5,231 nucleotides of DNA from Clostridia bacterium (GTDB taxonomy: Bacteria; Bacillota_E; SLMV01; PUMD01). How positions within the stretch are numbered: position 1 is the first letter of the stretch; the number at the start of each line of letters is the position of its first letter. The stretch covers positions 1-5,231 of the forward strand of contig SKXF01000365.1 of assembly GCA_007128555.1 (NCBI GenBank), in the 5' to 3' direction. The position numbers and the translations under genes are program-made. This document shows positions 1 through 5,231 of the stretch, one piece after another. The notes below the pieces were generated by a model. That model saw only the letters and a list, made by a program, of their open reading frames with translations, made no database searches and was not told the DNA's origin.

Positions 1-1
1 A

Positions 2-844
2 CTCAGGGAACGCCTGGAGCCCCTGGGGGTCGAGGTCCGGGACTTTGACGAGGGAACCTTCGAGGACATGAACCTCCCCCTCGGGAGGCAGATTTCCTCG
101 GTGGCCGTGACCCGGGAATACCTCGAGGCAGACCTTCTGATCAGCCTGGCCAGGCTGAAGACAACCAACGCTACGAGGGTCTCTCTCACGATGAAGAACC
201 TCAAGGGACTCATCGCGGACCCGGACAAGATTCAGTTCCATCGCAGGGGTGTTCATGGGTGCCTGGTGGATCTTCTCACGGTAGTGAAACCGGACCTGGC
301 CATGATCGACGCCATCCAGGGAAGTGACATGGGCCGAGCCGTGACGGTCAACGCCCTGGTCGCCGGAACGGATGCTGTAGCAGTGGACTGGACGGGCTGC
401 CTTCTCATGGGGATGGATCCGGGGAAGGTATTTCACATCCGCTCCGCCACCGGTCGGGAAATCGGTGCTCCTCCACCGCCCCGCGTGCAGGAGGAAGCCC
501 GGACCCTCGCTGTTCCCTTCCAGGGTCCGGCCAACACCCCGTCGGGAATCCCTGCACCGGACCAGGTTCGGATCGCTGCAGCGGGAGCCTGTTCCGGCTG
601 CATCGGCATCCTTGCCGTGGTCCTGGACCGCATGAAGGACGAGGGAACCCTCTCATCGCTTCCGCCCATAACCATTGCCCTGGGGCCCCATGTGAAACTG
701 ACCTCGAGGCCGGATTGCCTCGTGGCCATGGGACTGTGTTCTGGGGCTAGGGATGGCGCGGATTATTTCCTCGAGGGATGTCCCCCCCAATCGCGGGTGG
801 AGGTACAGAACACCCTGGAATCCCTGGGCAGAAGGGAAACGTGA
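2..844 (+). CDS. DUF362 domain protein with C-terminal cysteine-rich region (5' end outside window)
   Basis: The reading frame is open from the window edge, so the ATG at 68 is probably an internal methionine; 280 residues are visible. DUF362-type signatures are seen in order: ADLLISLARLKTT (about residues 43-55), TMKNLKGLI (63-71), KPDLAMIDAIQG (96-107) and DAVAVDWTGCLLMGMDP (124-140). DUF362 proteins are common in anaerobes and often linked to Fe-S proteins, but the biochemical role of most is unknown. The last ~85 residues add a CSGC pair (Cys197, Cys200), Cys239, Cys246 in GLCSG and Cys260 in GCPP. This order resembles the proximal [4Fe-4S] ligands of hydrogenase small subunits and NuoB, so cluster binding is inferred. 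The stop codon overlaps the ATG of the downstream enolase pseudogene (TGATG, 842-846), implying a shared transcript. Family assignment is fairly firm; function is not. Confidence 0.82.
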   Translation, partial: LRERLEPLGVEVRDFDEGTFEDMNLPLGRQISSVAVTREYLEADLLISLARLKTTNATRVSLTMKNLKGLIADPDKIQFHRRGVHGCLVDLLTVVKPDLAMIDAIQGSDMGRAVTVNALVAGTDAVAVDWTGCLLMGMDPGKVFHIRSATGREIGAPPPPRVQEEARTLAVPFQGPANTPSGIPAPDQVRIAAAGACSGCIGILAVVLDRMKDEGTLSSLPPITIALGPHVKLTSRPDCLVAMGLCSGARDGADYFLEGCPPQSRVEVQNTLESLGRRET

Positions 845-1450
845 TGTGGCAGGAACGGTTTGGACCAGGATCCCTGGGAACACGATGAACACACAAGGGC
901 AGGGAAGTATCCCTGGCCGCTGACGCCACCCAGGCCTGGAGCGTCAAAGAAGCCGTCGCCAACATCTATCAACTAACACCCCATGGGCTCCTCTGGCTCG
1001 AACAGCCCGTGGCCTCAGGGGACATCTACGGGCTCAGGGATGTCACCCAAAGGGTCGATGTCCCCATCATGGCCGACGAGTCCTGTGGAACCCCCGAAGA
1101 CGTGTTCCGACTGGGTCTCCATGCGCACCGCGGACATGCTGCACCTGAAAATCTGCAAGGCGGGGGGGCTGAACAGGATCCGGACGATGATGTCCATCGC
1201 CGAGGCCACAGGCGTCCCCTACATGATCGGCCAGATGGACGAGGGAATGCTGGCAACGGCGGCCGCCGTTCACTGTGCTGCGGCATCGACGGGAGCACAC
1301 GTCGAACTGTGGGGGTATCACCGGGTGGCCCAACAGCCCATTTGCGGACTTCGTGCCGAGCACGGGCGCATGTTCGTGCCCGATGACCCGGGGCTCGGGG
1401 TGCGGGTGCACGAGGAGTGCCTCGAAAGGGTGGAGGCGTTCCATCTTTAG
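844..1450 (+). pseudogene. Broken enolase-superfamily enzyme (mandelate racemase/muconate lactonizing type)
   Basis: A good ribosome binding site (AAGGGA, 832-837) precedes an ATG at 844, but that frame stops after 14 codons (TGA 886-888). The same frame resumes with homology: AADATQAW, LEQPV and MADES, which correspond to the Asp, Glu and Asp metal-ligand strands of the (beta/alpha)7-beta barrel. At about 1113-1115, in a GGG run, homology moves to the next frame (one extra base, or two missing). It continues with LHLKICKAGGLNRI (catalytic-lysine strand), IGQMDEGM and the C-terminal DPGLGVRVHEECL, ending at TAG 1448-1450. Full-length members are about 350-400 residues. Here the N-terminal capping domain and the KxK strand are gone, so roughly 180 residues are missing. 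It cannot make a functional enzyme even if the frameshift were a sequencing error. The ancestral product may have been a racemase, epimerase or lactonizing enzyme; which one cannot be told. Confidence 0.8.
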
Positions 1451-1579
1451 ACATTCAGCGGGGGGGAGCCTGCGGTCGCCCGACTCATCTGTCCATCCTG
1501 ACCTGGCAGGACAGCGGGCTGTCCCGGGCACGTACCTTGCAGTGGAAGATCTTTTCAACACCGAGAAGGACATGATGTT

Positions 1580-1595
1580 GACGAATCCATTCGTC
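1580..1595. repeat. Perfect 7-bp inverted repeat upstream of the M24 gene (possible operator)
   Basis: GACGAATCCATTCGTC is two perfect 7-bp arms separated by CC, ending 43 bases before the M24 start codon. The 2-base centre is too short for a stable RNA hairpin loop, but the dyad has the size of a site for a dimeric repressor. No convincing -35/-10 pair was found around it, and it lies inside a remnant of former coding sequence, so a regulatory role is only a possibility. Confidence 0.3.
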
Positions 1596-1622
1596 GGGGA
1601 CGACGCCGCGTATCGCCTACGT

Positions 1623-1630
1623 GAGGGGGA
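1623..1630 (+). promoter_or_regulatory. Ribosome binding site deciding the M24 start
   Basis: The purine-rich GAGGGGGA lies 8 bases upstream of ATG 1639. It favours that ATG over the in-frame GTG at 1621, which would place the site inside the coding region and add six residues without family character. Confidence 0.6.
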
Positions 1631-1638
1631 ACTGCAAC

Positions 1639-2787
1639 ATGAAAGATATTGAGAAGGAACTCCTTTTCCCGAAAACCGAGTACCGTCGCCGCCTATCAAA
1701 CCTGAGGGAGCAGATGGCAGAGCATGATATCGAGGTTCTCGTGTGCGCCGACCGGGAGAACATCTTCTACCTGTCCGGCTACCAGACGCTCGGCGACAAC
1801 TACCAGATGCTGATCGTCCCCATGGAGGGGGAGCCCACCCTGGTCCTCCGGTACCTCGAGAGCATGCTGGCCGCCCGGCACGCCTGCACCTGCGATGTGG
1901 AGAGGTGGGACGACACAGATGATCCGGTAGAGGTGACCGTCAACGCCCTGCGGAGGCGCGACCTGCTCAAGAGGGTGGTGGGCATCGAGGAACAATCCGT
2001 CTACCTCCAGGTCAGCACCTGGCAGCGGCTAAAGGTTGTCATCCCTGAACTGGTGGATGGATCGGGCCTGGTGGAGCGCTGTCGGGCGGTGAAATCTCCT
2101 TTGGAGATCGACGCCATGCGCAGGGCAGCCGAGCTGACGGTGAAGGGCATGAAGGCCGCCATGGATACGATCAGGGAGGGCGTCACGGAGAACGACATCG
2201 CTGCTGCCGCCTTTGATGCGATGACGCGAGCCGGTTCTGAGTACCTCACGGACGATCCTATCATCACCTCCGGGGACCGCGCGGGCATACCCCACACCTC
2301 CTACATGAGGCGCAAGCTGCAGCCAGGAGACACAGTTCTCCTGGAATTGAGTGCTGTCTATCACCGGTATCACGCACCCCTCATGAGGGGTGCTGTCGTG
2401 GGCGAACCCTCCCCGGAGATTGAGAAGATGGCAGAGGTCTGCATCGATGCCCTGAATGCGGCCCTGGCCGCCGTCAAACCCGGTGCAACTTCCGGGGAGG
2501 TGGACGAGGCCTGCCGCAGCATCATCACAGACAATGGCTACTGGGAGAACTTCCGCAAGCGAACAGGCTATTCCGTCGGCTGCGGCCTTACGACCTGGGG
2601 CGAGGGGCACCTCGTCAGCCTGAAAGAGGACGACCCCACGGAGCTCGTACCCGGGATGTGCTTCCACATACCTCCCGCCCTTCGGCTGTACGGTAGGGCG
2701 GGCATGGGCTGGTCGGAGACGGTGACCGTGACGGACTCCGGGGTGGACATCCTGACGGACTTCCCACAGCGACTGTTTATCTGCTAG
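1639..2787 (+). CDS. M24-family (creatinase/ectoine-hydrolase-like) hydrolase
   Basis: This is a 382-residue protein with the two-domain creatinase/prolidase architecture: an N-terminal domain (about 1-150, with NIFYLSGYQ at 41-49) and a C-terminal pita-bread domain (about 155-382). In canonical Xaa-Pro peptidases the metals are held by Asp, Asp, His, Glu, Glu. Here these positions read Glu236 (LLELS), Pro247 (YHAPLMR), Tyr311 (GYSVG), Pro345 (HIPPAL) and Glu360 (WSETV), so at most the last is conserved and a dinuclear metal centre is unlikely. His219 (IPHTS), matching the catalytic-region histidine of the family, is kept. The LELS..YHRYHAPLMR segment and the GYSVG...WGEGH segment recall ectoine hydrolase (DoeA/EutD) and relatives of creatinase, enzymes that open a C-N bond without acting as metallopeptidases. 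The exact substrate is unknown. Automatic pipelines would probably call it Xaa-Pro peptidase. Length and ends look intact; it is probably cytoplasmic, as no signal peptide is seen. Confidence 0.85.
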   Translation: MKDIEKELLFPKTEYRRRLSNLREQMAEHDIEVLVCADRENIFYLSGYQTLGDNYQMLIVPMEGEPTLVLRYLESMLAARHACTCDVERWDDTDDPVEVTVNALRRRDLLKRVVGIEEQSVYLQVSTWQRLKVVIPELVDGSGLVERCRAVKSPLEIDAMRRAAELTVKGMKAAMDTIREGVTENDIAAAAFDAMTRAGSEYLTDDPIITSGDRAGIPHTSYMRRKLQPGDTVLLELSAVYHRYHAPLMRGAVVGEPSPEIEKMAEVCIDALNAALAAVKPGATSGEVDEACRSIITDNGYWENFRKRTGYSVGCGLTTWGEGHLVSLKEDDPTELVPGMCFHIPPALRLYGRAGMGWSETVTVTDSGVDILTDFPQRLFIC

Positions 2788-3100
2788 GGCCGGGTGGGTG
2801 ACGCAGAACAAAGACGCGTGCAGGGGCCGGGAGGAAAGGTTCTCCCGGCCCTACGTTAGTCCGTTCACGCGACATGAAGGAAGATCGCTGGTGGCTTGCG
2901 GGCCCATTCCCGGTTCCCCCGGACGCCCTGGAGGCATGCTGATCCGGTCCAGGGATCTGGGCGCGGACTGCAGATACCTGCACGACAACTACAAAGATAT
3001 CCAAACCCGGCATCTCCGGGGACGTCCCCCCCGTATGTCCTGCCCTGATACCGGCCTTCCTCCATGGAGAATCTCCCACCGCCACAGGTGCTCCGAGAGA
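2788..3100. other. Gene-free stretch between convergent genes
   Basis: These 313 bases separate the 3' ends of the M24 gene and the M20 gene. Apart from the hairpin at 2824-2851 I see no supported gene. Open frames crossing it on both strands have arginine/proline/serine-rich, protein-unlike translations and lack ribosome binding sites. A loop-free palindrome GGGGACGTCCCC lies at 3018-3029, without an evident role. Confidence 0.6.
2824..2851. terminator. GC-rich hairpin, probable transcription terminator of the M24 gene
   Basis: GGGCCGGGAG (2824-2833) pairs perfectly with CTCCCGGCCC (2842-2851) around an 8-base loop, starting 37 bases after the M24 stop codon. The T-tract after it is poor (TACGTTAGT), and on the opposite strand there is also no clean T-run, so it may act as a weak intrinsic terminator or as an mRNA 3'-end stabiliser. 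Its position between convergent genes would suit two-way use. Confidence 0.6.
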
Positions 3101-4516
3101 CTACTTACGTTCAAGATAGAAGTTCGGAATCTCGTCGGGCAGGGACGTTGTGTAGGGGATGCCCCCCGTCCTCTCCTCGAACTCCTTTTTCGCACTGGTG
3201 CGCAGCTCTTCATCGGTCAGCAGGGCGAGGCCGGCCTCGGCCATGATCCGTGCAGCAGCCAGCATTCCCTCGTGACCCATTCCCATGCCCGCCTGGGCAA
3301 CCAGCTGCCATGAGTGTCCGGGAGTGCCCAGGGCAGCACAGGCCGTGGAGAACTGGGCCGTCGGGCAGCACCAGCTAACGTCTGCCACGTCCGTGGAACC
3401 GCCGGGCTCCTGGTCTGACATGTCTTCCAGGATACTCTCGTGAAGCCCGCACTCGGCATACTCCCCGGGGTCCAGCCCCTGCTTGCGAAGCGATGCCTTC
3501 TTCTGGTCCATGGAAACGGTACGGGAAAACTCCTCGGCAAGTTCCCGGTCCTCGGACCGGAACTGGGGTCGTCCGACGCGGTTCATGCAATCCAGGAGCA
3601 TGTTTTCCAGGGCACGGTTGTTCAGCGTGTGCCAAAGGGATGACAGGACCTCCACCTCGACGGTCGTATCGGTCATCTTGGCCGCCCCCTCGGCGCAGTT
3701 GACGACGCGCTCGTTCAGGTCAACGACCATGTCCTTTTCCGGTCCACGCACGTACAACCACTCGCTGGCGACGGCAGGAACCACGTTGGGCTGCCGCCCC
3801 CCGTCGACGATCGTGTAGTGGATGCGGGCGTCGGGCGGCATGTGCTCCCGCATGAACTCGATGCCCATGTTCATAAGCTGAACCGCATCAAGGGCGCTCC
3901 GACCGTTGTATGGATCGCCCGAGGCGTGGGCCGTCCGACCGTGAAAGGTAACCATCAAGCCGTCGATAGCCAGGGATGAGCCGGTGCGAACCCGGTTGAT
4001 GGATCCAGGGTGCCAGGTCAGGCAAACATCGCAATCGTCGAACAGGCCCTCCCGGGCCATGAACACCTTTCCACCATAGGCCTCCTCGGCCGGGCACCCG
4101 TAGAAGCGGATGGTGCCAGGCAGATCCGCTACTTCCATTTCCTTCTTCAGGGCAATGGCAGCACCAAACGAGGCAGCTCCCAACAGGTTGTGCCCGCATG
4201 CGTGGCCAGCACCCCCGGGTACCAGCTCTTCCCTTTCCACCTGGGCCTTCTGAGAGACCCCGGGCAACGCGTCATACTCCCCAAGGAAACCGAGGATCGG
4301 CTCACCGGAGCCCCACTCGGCCACGAAAGCTGCGGGCAGCCCCTCCACCTCTGTAATGGTGAACCCCTCCCCGCGAAGGGCCTCGGCCAGGCAGGCTGCA
4401 GACTCGTGTTCCTGAAGACTCAATTCGGCCAGTTCCCACACCCTGTCTGATAGCCCGACGATCAAATCTCGCCTGTCCTCTATATACTGCATGGCCGTCT
4501 TCGCTTGTGCCTCCAT
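3101..4516 (-). CDS. M20D-family amidohydrolase, AbgB-like
   Basis: This is a 471-residue protein, close to the length of aminobenzoyl-glutamate hydrolase subunit B. Members hydrolyse amide bonds of N-acylated or aminobenzoylated amino acids, or small dipeptides. Visible motifs: SDRVWELAELSLQEHESA near the N-terminus (23-40); GHACGHN (104-110), giving Cys107 and His109 as probable metal ligands; CPAEE (141-145) with Glu145; TWHP with His169; the dimerisation-domain segment HGRTAHASGDP (192-202) and GGRQPNVVP (239-247); GSTDVADVSW (373-382); and GMGHEGML with His415. All expected catalytic residues appear present, so the enzyme should be active. No signal peptide is seen, so it is probably cytoplasmic. 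The start at 4516 is supported by GGGGGA six bases upstream. It lies downstream of a peptide-type ABC permease on the same strand, probably in one operon, and directly after a remnant of a paralogue. The substrate is not determinable. Confidence 0.9.
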   Translation of the reverse strand: MEAQAKTAMQYIEDRRDLIVGLSDRVWELAELSLQEHESAACLAEALRGEGFTITEVEGLPAAFVAEWGSGEPILGFLGEYDALPGVSQKAQVEREELVPGGAGHACGHNLLGAASFGAAIALKKEMEVADLPGTIRFYGCPAEEAYGGKVFMAREGLFDDCDVCLTWHPGSINRVRTGSSLAIDGLMVTFHGRTAHASGDPYNGRSALDAVQLMNMGIEFMREHMPPDARIHYTIVDGGRQPNVVPAVASEWLYVRGPEKDMVVDLNERVVNCAEGAAKMTDTTVEVEVLSSLWHTLNNRALENMLLDCMNRVGRPQFRSEDRELAEEFSRTVSMDQKKASLRKQGLDPGEYAECGLHESILEDMSDQEPGGSTDVADVSWCCPTAQFSTACAALGTPGHSWQLVAQAGMGMGHEGMLAAARIMAEAGLALLTDEELRTSAKKEFEERTGGIPYTTSLPDEIPNFYLERK

Positions 4517-4522
4517 AAACCA

Positions 4523-4528
4523 TCCCCC
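4523..4528 (-). promoter_or_regulatory. Ribosome binding site of the M20 amidohydrolase
   Basis: On the minus strand GGGGGA sits six bases before ATG 4516, which supports that start rather than an upstream one. Confidence 0.6.
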
Positions 4529-4539
4529 GTTCCTGTCGT

Positions 4540-4635
4540 ATCATCGAGTTCGTGAAGACTCAGTTTCGTAAGATCCCATAGCCTATCGGAAAGATCGATG
4601 ATCGCATCTCTCTTCTCATCAATGAACGGTATAGC
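4540..4635 (-). pseudogene. N-terminal remnant of a second M20 amidohydrolase
   Basis: The minus-strand translation contains FIDEKRDAIIDLSD, then RLWDLTKLSLHELDD. It aligns without gaps to residues 11-38 of the intact M20 protein next door (YIEDRRDLIVGLSD, then RVWELAELSLQEHE); by eye about half of 28 residues are identical and most others are conservative. Nothing of the remaining ~430 residues survives: the homology ends about 24 bases before the ATG of the intact gene. No usable start is in this frame. The ATG overlapping the permease stop (4674-4676) is in another frame and gives only 38 codons, so a frameshift lies near the start too. It is best read as a decayed tandem paralogue, and the codon differences argue against a recent duplication. 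Confidence 0.72.
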
Positions 4636-4675
4636 ACATCGCGATCGCCCAGCCGTGGCGGTTGAATGCTGCCCA

Positions 4676-5231
4676 TCAGTCCCTGAGCTTGGGATCCAGG
4701 GCATCCCTCAGACCGTCCCCGACCAGGTTGAAAGCAAGCACGGTGATCAGGATCACGAGGCCTGGAAAGACGGCCATCCACGGGGCATTCCAGATGTAGG
4801 TCTGGGCCGCGGACAGCATGTTGCCGAGGCTGGGAGTCGGCGGCTGTATGCCGACACCCAAAAAGCTCAGAACAGATTCGGAGATAATAGCCTGCCCCAC
4901 CATGAGGGTGGCGTTGACGATGAGGGGTCCCATGGCATTGGGGAGTATGTGCCGCGTGATGATCATGAAGGTGCTCGCCCCCGTGGCCCTCGCAGCTTCA
5001 ACGAAGTCCTGTTCCTTGAGAGTGAGTACCGACCCACGAATGATGCGAGAGGGGACCATCCACCCCGTCACACCGATCGCCACAATCACAATCGTGGTAC
5101 TCGGAGAGATAATGGCAACCACCATCAGCAGCAGGAACAGAGGCGGGATGCACAGGGCCACATCAACCATTCGCATCAACACGTTATCCAGCCAACCGCC
5201 GAAGTACCCCGCTGTCGCCCCCACGGCCATC
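4676..5231 (-). CDS. ABC transporter permease, DppC/OppC family (5' end outside window)
   Basis: The visible 184 residues are the C-terminal part of a binding-protein-dependent transport inner membrane protein; about 100 or more residues lie beyond the window. The methionine codon at 5228-5230 is most likely internal, since TAGYFGGWLDNVLMRMVDV is the typical segment in the middle of DppC proteins. Hydrophobic spans are at visible residues about 26-43, 45-60, 101-126 and 152-172. The cytoplasmic EAA loop that docks on the ATPase reads EAARATGASTFMIITRHILP (78-97). SFLGVGIQPPTPSLGNML and LAFNLVGDGLRDALDPKLR are classic C-terminal signatures of this subfamily. It would import di- or oligopeptides or related compounds together with a DppB partner, ATPases and a binding protein, presumably encoded to the right. 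Its TGA overlaps an ATG (4674-4678), pointing to former translational coupling with the adjacent, now decayed M20 gene. Confidence 0.92.
   Translation of the reverse strand, partial: MAVGATAGYFGGWLDNVLMRMVDVALCIPPLFLLLMVVAIISPSTTIVIVAIGVTGWMVPSRIIRGSVLTLKEQDFVEAARATGASTFMIITRHILPNAMGPLIVNATLMVGQAIISESVLSFLGVGIQPPTPSLGNMLSAAQTYIWNAPWMAVFPGLVILITVLAFNLVGDGLRDALDPKLRD

Larger units (their letters stand above)
1518..1652 (+). pseudogene. Possible second enolase-superfamily C-terminal fragment
   Basis: The frame with codons starting at positions divisible by 3 reads PGTYLAVEDLFNTEKDMML, then TNPF and YRLREGEL, stopping at TGA 1650-1652. The pattern 'hydrophobic-E-D-L-F ... D-hydrophobic-hydrophobic-TNPF ... 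GEL' resembles the penultimate segment of muconate-lactonizing-type enzymes, just before the usual PGLGV tail. That tail is absent here, and the fragment runs 14 bases into the start of the M24 gene. The pseudogene immediately upstream already has its own complete C-terminus, so this cannot be its continuation; a relic of a second, tandem family member is the simplest reading. No credible start codon or ribosome binding site was seen. The similarity is short and was recognised by eye, so the call is tentative; chance protein-like sequence is the alternative. Confidence 0.38.

Noticed and set aside
1162..1168. Run of seven G in the enolase pseudogene (another at 1460-1466) as the frameshift site or phase-variation tract
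   Set aside because: At 1162-1168 the frame reads correctly through the run (KAGGLN), so the shift is not there; the second run lies after the stop codon.
1621..1638. GTG at 1621 as the start of the M24 gene
   Set aside because: The ribosome binding site at 1623-1630 lies downstream of it and fits ATG 1639.
1067..1699. 210-codon open frame on the minus strand across the enolase relics
   Set aside because: It is antisense to recognisable enolase-family sequence and the M24 start, and its translation has no family signature; it is a GC-rich shadow frame.
2029..2811. 260-codon minus-strand frame opposite the M24 gene
   Set aside because: It lies entirely over a gene with clear family motifs; typical antisense shadow in GC-rich DNA.
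2874..2942. 22-codon frame MKEDRWWLAGPFPVPPDALE...
   Set aside because: The peptide looks plausible, but there is no ribosome binding site before its ATG, no partner gene for a leader or precursor peptide, and it lies downstream of a probable terminator.
2798..3313. 171-codon plus-strand frame starting in the intergenic stretch
   Set aside because: It runs through the hairpin and more than 200 bases antisense into the well-supported M20 gene; the translation looks random and no ribosome binding site was seen.
4641..4648. GCGATCGC octamer palindrome
   Set aside because: I noticed only this one copy and no repeat context; an 8-bp palindrome is expected by chance in GC-rich DNA.

Overview
The window comes from a GC-rich bacterium with G/C-dominated third codon positions and frequent AGG arginine codons. 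Together with the gene content (a DUF362 protein, M24 and M20 hydrolases, a peptide-type ABC permease) this would fit an amino-acid or peptide-fermenting anaerobe such as a Synergistota or Firmicutes member. That assignment is inference: no rRNA or lineage marker is present.

The layout is two convergent gene groups. Plus strand, left to right: the 3' part of a DUF362 protein whose C-terminal region carries a hydrogenase-small-subunit-like cysteine pattern (2-844); a broken enolase-superfamily gene, N-terminally gutted and frameshifted (844-1450); a shorter fragment that looks like a second enolase-superfamily C-terminus (about 1518-1652); and an intact M24-fold hydrolase (1639-2787) that has lost most of the family's metal ligands and resembles the creatinase/ectoine-hydrolase branch. 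A GC-rich hairpin follows at 2824-2851, then a gene-free stretch to 3100. Minus strand, right to left: the 3' part of a DppC/OppC-type ABC permease (4676-5231), a short N-terminal remnant of one M20 gene (about 4540-4635), and an intact AbgB-like M20 amidohydrolase (3101-4516).

Read together, the intact genes suggest import of a small peptide-like or N-acylated/cyclic amino compound by the ABC transporter, with C-N bond hydrolysis by the M24-fold enzyme and the M20 enzyme. The substrate cannot be read from the sequence. The locus also shows repeated decay. Three gene remnants lie directly beside intact genes, and two of them sit behind TGATG stop/start overlaps, so an originally longer, translationally coupled catabolic cluster appears to have been reduced by internal deletions. 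No CRISPR array, tRNA, rRNA, insertion sequence or phage gene was seen.
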